Positions 5,413 through 12,150 of a stretch of 17,945 bases of DNA are shown here, piece after piece. Below the pieces are notes generated by a model. It made no database searches, had not been told where the DNA came from, and saw only the letters and a program-made list of their open reading frames with translations. The stretch is from positions 1 to 17,945 of the forward strand of contig DIUC01000054.1 in NCBI GenBank assembly GCA_002435785.1. Direction: 5' to 3'. The first letter of the stretch is position 1. Each line of letters begins with the position of its first letter. This DNA is from Saprospiraceae bacterium UBA6168. Its GTDB lineage: Bacteria > Bacteroidota > Bacteroidia > Chitinophagales > Saprospiraceae. Position numbers and translations under genes: made by a program.

Positions 5413-8400
5413 ATGCGCATCCTTTACCTCCTCCTTTTCCCTTTTTTAGCCGCTTCCCAACCCTGCACCTACCTCGCTTACGACCCCTTCGACTACCCAC
5501 AATCTGCCCCCCTTGACGACCAAAACGGCGGCGCTGGCTGGTTCCAACCTTGGCTCACGCAAAACGACGACCAACAGCTTCCCGGCTACCAGACCAGCAC
5601 GAGTGCTGGTAGTTTGGCCTTCGGCAATTTACAGGTGCTGGGCCGCTTCGCAACGGGTGGGCGGGCTTACCTGACTGCTGGTCGCCGCCTCAACACCAAC
5701 AACGACGGCCCTTTTTCCGAATATGTCAGCGAGTTCGACAACGGGATTGGCACTGTTGCCAATGGCGGCGAACTTTGGATGAGCGCATTGCTCCGCAAAG
5801 ACCAAAACAACAACCAGTCTGTCTTCGCTGGGCTGCACAGCAGCAACCTCCCTTGGTGCGACAACTGCACGGGCGAGAAGGTGGAGTTCGGCTACTTCGA
5901 GGGGCAGAGCGACGTGGCTGGGCAGCGCCGCTGGACGCTCCGCATCGGCAATTCGTACTTCCCAACAGCCGTGCCAGTGAGCATCGGCACCACCGCATTT
6001 TTTGTGGTGAAACTCACCTTCAACCCCAACGGCACGGGCATTGATTTATTTATCAATCCCACGGAACTTGGCAACGGCAGCCCGACACCCGTTTTGACCC
6101 AAAGCTCTGCAGCGCCGTTCACCTTTCGCAGCGTCGTTACCTACCTCGGCAACGACCCCGGCAACGGCTCGGTGGACGAAATCCGCCTCGCCAGCAGCTA
6201 TGCCTGCGCCGCCCCGGATGGCTCGGTGACGATTGACCTGCCGCCGGTCGCCGTCATCACGGCCAGCAGCAACGACGGGCAAGCACCTTTTACCGTAAAT
6301 CTATCTGGTTCAACGAGTTACGACCCAGAAGGCGGCCCGCTCATCTACCAGTGGAACTTCGGCGATGGCTCGCCTTCGGCAACGGGCGCTTCGCAAACGC
6401 ATACCTACACCGACCTCGGCCAACTCACCGTGCGCCTCACCGTCACCGACCAAAGTGGGCAGCAGCACACCGCCGTTTATCCTATTATAATAAGGTATGA
6501 AAACGGGAGCTACCCCTGCCTCAGCAGTTTCAGTTTGGTGAAACAAGCGGACTGCGATGGCACTGGTGGCATCATCCGCATCAACGACCACCCCGAAAGT
6601 TTTACCTTGAAAAATGCGGCGGGAGCAACGCTCACCCCTACCACGGGCAGCGAGTTCCACAACCTTGCCGCCGGAAGCTATACTTACGAGGCGCTGACCA
6701 ATGCGGGCTGCTCCGATCTGTTCACGCTGCACGTCCCCATTGACAGCAACACCTGCCCCGGCTGGCAGCCTGAGCAGTGCGACCTTGCCATCGGCACGAA
6801 CCTCAGCGGCTTCGCCGATTGGGTGCCGGAGCGGCCGCTGCGCAATTTGATGAAGCACGTCCGCCCCGAACCGATTGCCTTCAACGACGCCTGTTTTTGT
6901 TGGGACAACGGGAATTTGGCACTGCTCGAATTCGACGATGACGGCTACCCGACGCAAGTACCGCAGCAGGCCAACGGGGTGCCGAACAAGGTCAGGTACG
7001 TGATTTCGAGCGAGGGCGCCAATTTGCCGCCAGGCCAAACCTACGTGCTGCTGTACGATGGCACGGGTGACCTCAACGTGGGTGGCGGTGTGACGGTGGC
7101 GAGCAATGCACCGGGCCGCATTCAGTTCAGCGTGGACGTGGTGGGCAATATCTTTTTCATGGTAAACGCTTCGCAAATGGGCGACCACGTGCGCAACATC
7201 CGCCTGCTGCGCCTCGCCGATGAATTGGCCGACCTCGACGTCGAGCCATTTTACGAAGGCTTTTTGGATAAAATAAGGCCTTTCAAGGCGCTGCGCTTCA
7301 TGGACTGGGGAGCAACGAACCACAATCCCGTGGTGCATTGGGAGGACCGCTCGTCGCTCACGCATTTCACCTACGCTACCGCAACGGGCGTGCCGTATGA
7401 GATGATGGTAAAATTGGCCAACCAACTGAAAAAAGACGTTTGGCTCTGCGTACCACATGCCGCCGACAGCAACTACGTGGCGCAGATGGCCGCCCTGTTC
7501 CGTGACCAACTCGACCCGAGCCTGACCATTTACCTCGAATACAGCAACGAAGTCTGGAACTGGATTTTTGCGCAAGCGTACTACAACGCCGACAACGCTC
7601 CCAGCAACCTCAACTATGGCCGGGCGATGGCCATGCGGGCGGGCCGTACTTTCCGCACTTGGCACGAGGTGTTTGGCGATGAAAAAACGAGGGTGAAAAG
7701 GGTGCTCGGCCTGCAAGGCGGCTTCAACTACCTGAACGAGCAAATCCTCTCCCACCTTGACCCCGACGACTGGGACTACGGCTCGCCGACCAGCTACCTT
7801 GGGCTCGACCACTCGGACAGCGGCCAGCCAATTCTGACCGCCGCCAGCACCCCGGCGGACATCATCGAGAATGCCCGGAACAGTTGGGCGGGGTTTCGTC
7901 CTGTGCTGTGGCAGGACTACAACAACGTGAAACTGTTTGGCAAAAAAATCATCAATTACGAGGGCGGGCAGCACTTCGTTGGCAATGTGTTCGGTATCCC
8001 GTACCCCTACCAACAGGCCATGTGGGATGCGCAGTACAGCCTCGAAATCTATGCGCTTTACGACGATATGCTGGACACCATCCGCACGTGGGGCAGCCGG
8101 TTGTTCGGCAATTTCAGCCTCGCCAGCCCGCAGGAAAGCGTCTATGGCTCGTGGGGCGTGGTGAACGATATTGACATCCAGCCGCCGTACCTGGAGACGG
8201 CCCCGAAGTACCAGGCCCTGCTGGACAATATCTGCGTGGAAGACCCGATTGATGCGGTGGAGGAGCAAGCGGATTCGGCTGCTCCGCAATGGGTGCTGTA
8301 CCCGAACCCGACGAGCGGGTTTGTTTGGGCAAAATTGCCGGAAACCACCACCTCAACCCTGTTAGAGTTTTGGAACTCTAACAGGGTTGAAGTGGTGGTT

Positions 8401-8538
8401 TGGGACGTGCTGGGGCGGGAGGTGCTGCGGGGGCGGGGGTTTCCGTTGGATTTGAGGGGGTTGGCGCCGGGCGTTTACGGGCTGACCTTGCTGGGGGATG
8501 GCGTGAATAGAATGGGGATGGTGGTGGTTGGGAGGTAG
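5413..8538 (+). CDS. Large secreted protein: PKD domain, putative clan GH-A-like glycoside hydrolase domain, T9SS sorting domain
   Basis: Starting at the ATG at 5413 gives 1041 residues with a clean signal peptide (MRILYLLLFPFLAASQ). Domains in order: an N-terminal beta-sandwich-like region (about 20-270, possibly concanavalin/LamG-like); a PKD domain (about 276-363, with the hallmark WNFGDGSP); a short SprB-like repeat region (about 367-450); a large domain starting CDLAIGTNLSGFADW (456), with LRFMDWGATN and YLEYSNEVWNW; and a T9SS tail (about 960-1041) starting WVLYPNPTSG. The large domain resembles uncharacterised GH-A-like TIM-barrel proteins. By that analogy E713 in SNEVWN would be the acid/base and E850 in INYEGGQ the nucleophile; this is inference. 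The likely role is attack on or binding to an extracellular polysaccharide. A 60-bp palindrome interrupts the tail in frame (8342-8401). An upstream in-frame TTG at 5392 was rejected because it removes the clean signal-peptide start. Confidence 0.78.
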   Translation: MRILYLLLFPFLAASQPCTYLAYDPFDYPQSAPLDDQNGGAGWFQPWLTQNDDQQLPGYQTSTSAGSLAFGNLQVLGRFATGGRAYLTAGRRLNTNNDGPFSEYVSEFDNGIGTVANGGELWMSALLRKDQNNNQSVFAGLHSSNLPWCDNCTGEKVEFGYFEGQSDVAGQRRWTLRIGNSYFPTAVPVSIGTTAFFVVKLTFNPNGTGIDLFINPTELGNGSPTPVLTQSSAAPFTFRSVVTYLGNDPGNGSVDEIRLASSYACAAPDGSVTIDLPPVAVITASSNDGQAPFTVNLSGSTSYDPEGGPLIYQWNFGDGSPSATGASQTHTYTDLGQLTVRLTVTDQSGQQHTAVYPIIIRYENGSYPCLSSFSLVKQADCDGTGGIIRINDHPESFTLKNAAGATLTPTTGSEFHNLAAGSYTYEALTNAGCSDLFTLHVPIDSNTCPGWQPEQCDLAIGTNLSGFADWVPERPLRNLMKHVRPEPIAFNDACFCWDNGNLALLEFDDDGYPTQVPQQANGVPNKVRYVISSEGANLPPGQTYVLLYDGTGDLNVGGGVTVASNAPGRIQFSVDVVGNIFFMVNASQMGDHVRNIRLLRLADELADLDVEPFYEGFLDKIRPFKALRFMDWGATNHNPVVHWEDRSSLTHFTYATATGVPYEMMVKLANQLKKDVWLCVPHAADSNYVAQMAALFRDQLDPSLTIYLEYSNEVWNWIFAQAYYNADNAPSNLNYGRAMAMRAGRTFRTWHEVFGDEKTRVKRVLGLQGGFNYLNEQILSHLDPDDWDYGSPTSYLGLDHSDSGQPILTAASTPADIIENARNSWAGFRPVLWQDYNNVKLFGKKIINYEGGQHFVGNVFGIPYPYQQAMWDAQYSLEIYALYDDMLDTIRTWGSRLFGNFSLASPQESVYGSWGVVNDIDIQPPYLETAPKYQALLDNICVEDPIDAVEEQADSAAPQWVLYPNPTSGFVWAKLPETTTSTLLEFWNSNRVEVVVWDVLGREVLRGRGFPLDLRGLAPGVYGLTLLGDGVNRMGMVVVGR
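8342..8401. repeat. 60-bp near-perfect palindrome inside a coding sequence
   Basis: Bases 8342-8369 and 8374-8401 are reverse complements over 28 bp with one mismatch (8352 against 8391) and a 4-nt TTGG loop. The centre is AACCCTGTTAGAGTT facing AACTCTAACAGGGTT. It lies in the T9SS tail of the 5413 gene and is read through in frame, encoding roughly TTTSTLLEFWNSNRVEVVV. It looks like an inserted mobile palindromic repeat that kept the frame. Confidence 0.9.
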
Positions 8539-8609
8539 GGTTGAAGTAATTCTACTTAAAAATCCGCTCATCCCTCTTTAAGATGAAAAAACGGTTTAAG
8601 CTTCGTTGC

Positions 8610-8697
8610 AGGACTAAGGTGACGCCTCAAAAAGGCCACTCCATTTTTGTCAATTTGCAAGATTGGAAAGGCCATTTTGAGGCGTATCCTTAGTCCT
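8610..8697. repeat. Long imperfect inverted repeat downstream of the secreted-protein gene
   Basis: AGGACTAAGG (8610-8619) pairs with CCTTAGTCCT (8688-8697), ACGCCTCAAAA (8622-8632) with TTTTGAGGCGT (8675-8685), and GGCC (8634-8637) with GGCC (8670-8673), leaving a 32-nt loop. TTTT follows (8697-8700), so it may act as a terminator for the gene ending at 8538. The size and near-symmetry also fit a small non-autonomous repeat element. Confidence 0.75.
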
Positions 8698-8759
8698 TTT
8701 GCGTAGTAGTGTGGAACCGATTTATTTTTTTGAACAGTCCCATCTTCTCCCCAAAACAT

Positions 8760-8767
8760 TAGTTTTG
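8760..8767 (+). promoter_or_regulatory. Possible -7 box for the DUF423-gluconokinase pair
   Basis: TAGTTTTG fits TAnnTTTG and lies 38 bases before the ATG at 8806. The nearest TTTG upstream (8729-8732) is 27 bases away, longer than the usual spacing, so the call is tentative. Confidence 0.3.
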
Positions 8768-8805
8768 CCCCTCATTCTCTCAAACTCAACAAAACAACCT
8801 ACCCA

Positions 8806-9237
8806 ATGAATACCAGAAGGTTTATACTCTTGGCTTCCATTTCCGGCCTTTTCGCCGTCGCACTTGGCGCTTTCGGGGCGCATATTTTGAAGAAAATACT
8901 GACGCCCGATGATGTGCAGATATTCGAGACGGGCGTCCGTTACCAGTTTTACCACACCTTTGCGCTGCTCATAGTGGCCATCACAAGCCGCTACCTGAGC
9001 CACCGTTGGACGGCCATTGCAGGGTGGCTTTTCGTGGCGGGCATGGTGCTGTTCAGCGGGTCGCTGTACCTGCTGGCGGTCTCCGAGGCATTTGGGCTGA
9101 CTGGCCTCAACGTCATCCTTGGCCCAATGACCCCCATCGGCGGGGTGCTGTTCATGGGTGGGTGGCTTGCGCTCTTCCGGGCCGGGTTCGACTACAAAAA
9201 GTCAAGCCACAAGCACAGCAGTTCCAGCGAGCATTGA
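8806..9237 (+). CDS. DUF423 family small integral membrane protein (YgdD-like)
   Basis: The 143-residue protein is a full-length DUF423 member. The conserved N-terminal GAFGAHILKK (about 22-31), the block FETGVRYQFYHTFALL (about 40-55), GMVLFSGSLYLLAV and GPMTPIGGVLFMGGWLAL are all present. Four hydrophobic segments are apparent (about 6-26, 47-61, 68-92, 103-126), so it sits in the inner membrane. Function is unknown for the family. The C-terminus carries a polar tail, YKKSSHKHSSSSEH. Its stop is 38 bases before the gluconokinase start, so the two are probably co-transcribed. The leader just upstream (8768-8805) contains no G. Confidence 0.93.
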   Translation: MNTRRFILLASISGLFAVALGAFGAHILKKILTPDDVQIFETGVRYQFYHTFALLIVAITSRYLSHRWTAIAGWLFVAGMVLFSGSLYLLAVSEAFGLTGLNVILGPMTPIGGVLFMGGWLALFRAGFDYKKSSHKHSSSSEH

Positions 9238-9241
9238 CGCT

Positions 9242-9273
9242 CAATCCCTCAAACCCTCAAACCCTCAATCTCT
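9242..9273 (+). repeat. Four degenerate 8-bp tandem repeats before the gluconokinase start
   Basis: CAATCCCT, CAAACCCT, CAAACCCT and CAATCTCT follow each other without gaps and end two bases before the ATG at 9276. The stretch 9240-9275 has no G on the coding strand, so it should stay unstructured near the ribosome entry site. Confidence 0.8.
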
Positions 9274-9275
9274 CA

Positions 9276-10691
9276 ATGCCCTACATCGGCCTCGACATCG
9301 GCACCTCCAGCACCAAGGCCGTAGCGTTTGACGAGGCTGGGCGGTCATTGGGCGTGGTGACGAAGCACTACCCAACCCTTTCGGCGAGGCCGGGCTGGCA
9401 GGAGCAGGAGCCGGAACGGGTCGTTCGGGCAGCCCTTTCCGCACTGAAAAAGCTCGTGGAAATCATCGGCCAACCGCCCACTTGCATTGCCCTCAGCGCT
9501 GCCATGCACAGCCTCATCGCCGTGGACGACAAGGGGCAGCCGCTCACCCATAGCATCCTTTGGTCGGACAACCGGGCCGCCGACCTCGCTTCGCAACTAA
9601 AGGGAACGCCACTGGGCAAGGACATTTATAGGCACACCGGCACGCCCATCCACCCCATGTCTCCGCTGCTTAAAATAGCTTGGCTTCGCCAACATGAACC
9701 TGCCATTTTTCAAAAAGCAAACAAGTTCTTGGGGATAAAGGAATACCTGCTCTACCGCCTCTTTGGCGAGTTTTTCACCGACCAGTCCATCGCCTCCGCC
9801 ACTGGCCTGTTCGATGCCGAGCGGCTTGACTGGCACGGCCCCGCACTCGATTTTGCGGGAATAACGGCTGCGCAATTGCCGCAGCACGTCTCGCCATTTT
9901 TTATCCTGAATAAACTGAAAAGGAGCTTCGCCCAATACCTCTGCATCCCACCGGAAATCCCTTGGGTCATCGGCGCATCGGATGGCTGCCTGGCCAACCT
10001 CGGTGCCGGGGCAGCGTCGCCGGGCGAGGCGGTACTTTCCATTGGCACCAGCGGGGCACTGCGCACCACCTCGCACCAACCCACGCACGACCCCGGCGAG
10101 CGCATCTTCAATTACCTGCTTTTCCCACCGGAGGGAACCCATCCACCAACCTACGTGACCGGAGGAGCCAGCAACAACGGGGCAGTGGTGTACGATTGGT
10201 TTTGCCGCCGCTTCTTTGGCATGTCGCCTTCGGCAAAGGGCATGGAGCGCCATCGGCTGGCCATGCAACAAGTGCCTTTGGGCTGTGACGGGTTGCGCTT
10301 CCTGCCACACTTGCACGGCGAGCGAGCGCCATTATGGGACGCTTCCGCAACGGGAAGTTTCCAAGGCATTCGCCCTCACCACACAATGGCGCATTTCCAC
10401 CGGGCGGTGCTGGAGGGCGTTTTGCAAAACATGAAGCTAATCGGGGATGTGCTGGAGGAAGTGGCAGGGCCGTTCCACGTCATTTACGCCAACGGCGGCT
10501 TCACCAAGATGCCCTTTTGGGTGCAAATGGCTTCGGCGGTTTTCAACAAAAAAGTGGTCGTTTTTGAAAACGAAGGCGGCCCAGCGTTGGGCGCTGCATT
10601 GGTAGGTATGAAAGCGCTGGGAACCATTCCCGATTTTGCGAAAGCGAAAGAAATGGCGGTGGTGAAACAGGAGTTTCAAAATGATGAATGA
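9276..10691 (+). CDS. gntK: FGGY-family carbohydrate kinase, probable gluconokinase
   Basis: This 471-residue kinase is of the FGGY family and would phosphorylate gluconate to 6-phosphogluconate with ATP in the cytoplasm. The N-terminal phosphate loop is GLDIGTSSTKAV (5-16). SAAMHSLIAVD (about 74-84), ILWSDNRA (94-101) and HPMSPLLKIAWLR (about 126-138) are typical of gluconokinases of the Bacillus GntK type. The catalytic aspartate is in GASDG (D236). ATP-site elements are SIGTSGALR (255-263) and NGGFTKMPFW, with FENEGGPALGAAL near the C-terminus. The ATG at 9276 was chosen over upstream in-frame starts because the upstream extension overlaps the DUF423 gene and has no family similarity. The stop codon lies inside a 60-bp palindrome shared with the convergent gene. 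Substrate could differ (xylulose, other sugars); gluconate is the best fit. Confidence 0.88.
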   Translation: MPYIGLDIGTSSTKAVAFDEAGRSLGVVTKHYPTLSARPGWQEQEPERVVRAALSALKKLVEIIGQPPTCIALSAAMHSLIAVDDKGQPLTHSILWSDNRAADLASQLKGTPLGKDIYRHTGTPIHPMSPLLKIAWLRQHEPAIFQKANKFLGIKEYLLYRLFGEFFTDQSIASATGLFDAERLDWHGPALDFAGITAAQLPQHVSPFFILNKLKRSFAQYLCIPPEIPWVIGASDGCLANLGAGAASPGEAVLSIGTSGALRTTSHQPTHDPGERIFNYLLFPPEGTHPPTYVTGGASNNGAVVYDWFCRRFFGMSPSAKGMERHRLAMQQVPLGCDGLRFLPHLHGERAPLWDASATGSFQGIRPHHTMAHFHRAVLEGVLQNMKLIGDVLEEVAGPFHVIYANGGFTKMPFWVQMASAVFNKKVVVFENEGGPALGAALVGMKALGTIPDFAKAKEMAVVKQEFQNDE

Positions 10692-10746
10692 TGAATGGTG
10701 GAATGATGAATACGGTACAAAATTCATCATTCCACCATTCATCATT
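10687..10746. terminator. Perfect 25-bp inverted repeat between convergent genes, covering both stop codons
   Basis: Bases 10687-10711 and 10722-10746 are exact reverse complements (25 bp) around a 10-nt loop. The left arm contains the gluconokinase TGA (10689-10691), and the right arm overlaps the pseudouridine synthase TAA (10745-10747, minus strand). Each arm has AATGATGAAT twice. It is the only candidate bidirectional terminator for the two convergent genes, but it is AT-rich and lacks a long T-run. Confidence 0.75.
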
Positions 10747-12037
10747 ACTTAAAGTGCTTCAGCATCACCACTTCCTTATCCGTTAGGTGGCGGAAGTGGC
10801 CACGGCCAATGTCTTTTTTCGTCAAACCAGCGTAGTAAGTGCGGTCGAGCTTGACGACCTCGTAGCCGAGGTGCTCGAAGATGCGCCGCACGATGCGGTT
10901 CTTTCCGATGTGGATGCCGATTTCGAGTTCGTCCTTGGTGCCATCCACATAGTGCAGGCTGTCCACCATGGCGATACCGTCCTCTAAGTTCAGCCCCTTC
11001 TGCACTTTTTCGAAGTCATTTTTGATAAATGGCTTGTCGAGGGTTACGTGATAGACCTTTTGCACCTTGTGGCTGGGGTGCGATAGTTTTTTTGCGAGGT
11101 CGCCGTCGTTGGTGAGCAGGAGCAGGCCAGAGGTCATGCGGTCGAGGCGGCCAACGGGGAAGATGCGCTCTTCCACCTTTTTTCCGATGATGTCGAGCAC
11201 CGTCTTGCGGCCCTTTTCGTCGCTGGCGGTGGTGATGATGTCCTTTGGCTTGTTCATCAAGATATACACTTTCCGTGCTTCCAGCTTCACGACCTGCCCT
11301 TTGTAGCGCACCTCATCGGTGGGCTGAACGGGGTAGCCGGGGTTCGGCTCCACCTCGCCATTGACGGTCACGAGGCCCTGCTTTACGAAGTCAGCCGATT
11401 GTCGGCGGGCAGCAATGCCACAGTAGGCGAGGAACTTGTTGAGGCGCATTGGCTCATCCGCCTGTTCAGGGTTGATGGGCTTTGGCGCCGGTGCTCGCGA
11501 CATCTGCGGCCTTGGCTTCGAAAAGCGTTGGCGGTCGTTGCGTTCCGTTTGCGGAGGCCGGGGCCTTTCGGGTTTGCTGCTTCGCAATGGGCGCTCTTCT
11601 GTAGGCTGCTGCCGGGGTGGGCGTTTGCGTTCTTCCCGCTCTTCCCGTTCTTTTTCAGGTTTTGGCGTTTCTTTCTTTGCAAAAGGTGCCCAAAAAGGGG
11701 TTTTGTTGGCCGCTTTCTTCACTGGACGTGGGGCCGAAGTCACCGTTGATTTTCGGTTGCTGGCTGCCCGCTCCGTTTCTTTCTTTGGTGCTACTGTCTG
11801 GACTTTGGGCTTGGCTGCTCGGCTTGGCGCTTTTTTCGGCGCATCCGCAACTGGTGGGGTAGGGGCTAGGGCTGCCTGCTTGGGGGTAGTGGCCTTGCGG
11901 GGCGTTGCTGCCTTTTTGGGCGAATCAGCCTTTATGGCACTGGGCGCACTGCTGGCTGCCTTCTTGGGTGCTGCTTTTTTCGGAACTGCTGGTTCCTTGG
12001 CTGCCGCAGGTTGTCGTTTTGGCCGTTTTTCTTCCAT
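10745..12037 (-). CDS. RsuA/RluB-type pseudouridine synthase with long basic disordered N-terminus
   Basis: Starting at the ATG at 12037 gives 430 residues. Residues 1 to about 193 are rich in Lys, Ala, Pro, Arg and Glu and look disordered. They are followed by an S4 RNA-binding domain (about 196-250; MRLNKFLAYCGIAARR) and the pseudouridine synthase domain (about 256-430). The catalytic aspartate is in GRLDRMTSGLLLLTNDG (296-312, D299), and KNRIVRRIFEHLGYEV is also typical. It would convert a specific rRNA uridine to pseudouridine. The family match is to RluB/RsuA, but the exact target cannot be told. An in-frame ATG at 12106 would add 23 residues coming mostly from an inverted repeat and was rejected. 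Long basic tails are common on Bacteroidota members. Confidence 0.92.
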   Translation of the reverse strand: MEEKRPKRQPAAAKEPAVPKKAAPKKAASSAPSAIKADSPKKAATPRKATTPKQAALAPTPPVADAPKKAPSRAAKPKVQTVAPKKETERAASNRKSTVTSAPRPVKKAANKTPFWAPFAKKETPKPEKEREEREERKRPPRQQPTEERPLRSSKPERPRPPQTERNDRQRFSKPRPQMSRAPAPKPINPEQADEPMRLNKFLAYCGIAARRQSADFVKQGLVTVNGEVEPNPGYPVQPTDEVRYKGQVVKLEARKVYILMNKPKDIITTASDEKGRKTVLDIIGKKVEERIFPVGRLDRMTSGLLLLTNDGDLAKKLSHPSHKVQKVYHVTLDKPFIKNDFEKVQKGLNLEDGIAMVDSLHYVDGTKDELEIGIHIGKNRIVRRIFEHLGYEVVKLDRTYYAGLTKKDIGRGHFRHLTDKEVVMLKHFK

Positions 12038-12082
12038 GATTGTATGGTGATTGGGAATTCGAAGATTTGCGCAACTAATATA

Positions 12083-12142
12083 AGCGTTGGAAACAGCTTT
12101 GTACACCTTATATCAGAGGTGTAAAATGCTGTTTCCAATGCT
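12083..12142. repeat. 26-bp imperfect palindrome between helicase and pseudouridine synthase genes
   Basis: Bases 12083-12108 pair with 12117-12142 over 26 bp with three mismatches; the conserved outer part is TTGGAAACAGC facing GCTGTTTCCAA. The loop is TATATCAG. It begins 8 bases past the helicase stop (minus strand) and could terminate or attenuate transcription into the pseudouridine synthase gene. There is no T-run directly after it. Confidence 0.8.
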
Positions 12143-12150
12143 ACAAGACC

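Noticed and set aside
6310..8289. 659-codon minus-strand open frame
   Set aside because: It is antisense to the large secreted protein in GC-rich DNA. The plus strand has a signal peptide, PKD domain and sorting tail, while this frame is a His/Val/Arg-rich string without domains.
9242..9273. Possible CRISPR-like or microsatellite array
   Set aside because: The units are 8 bases without spacers, too short and adjacent for CRISPR; treated as a leader tandem repeat.
9006..9275. 90-codon N-terminal extension of gluconokinase
   Set aside because: It overlaps DUF423 in another frame and passes through the tandem 8-mers; the kinase family begins at MPYIGLDIGT.
11436..12050. 204-codon plus-strand open frame
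   Set aside because: Antisense to the Lys/Ala/Pro-rich head of the pseudouridine synthase; low-complexity DNA gives long shadow frames.
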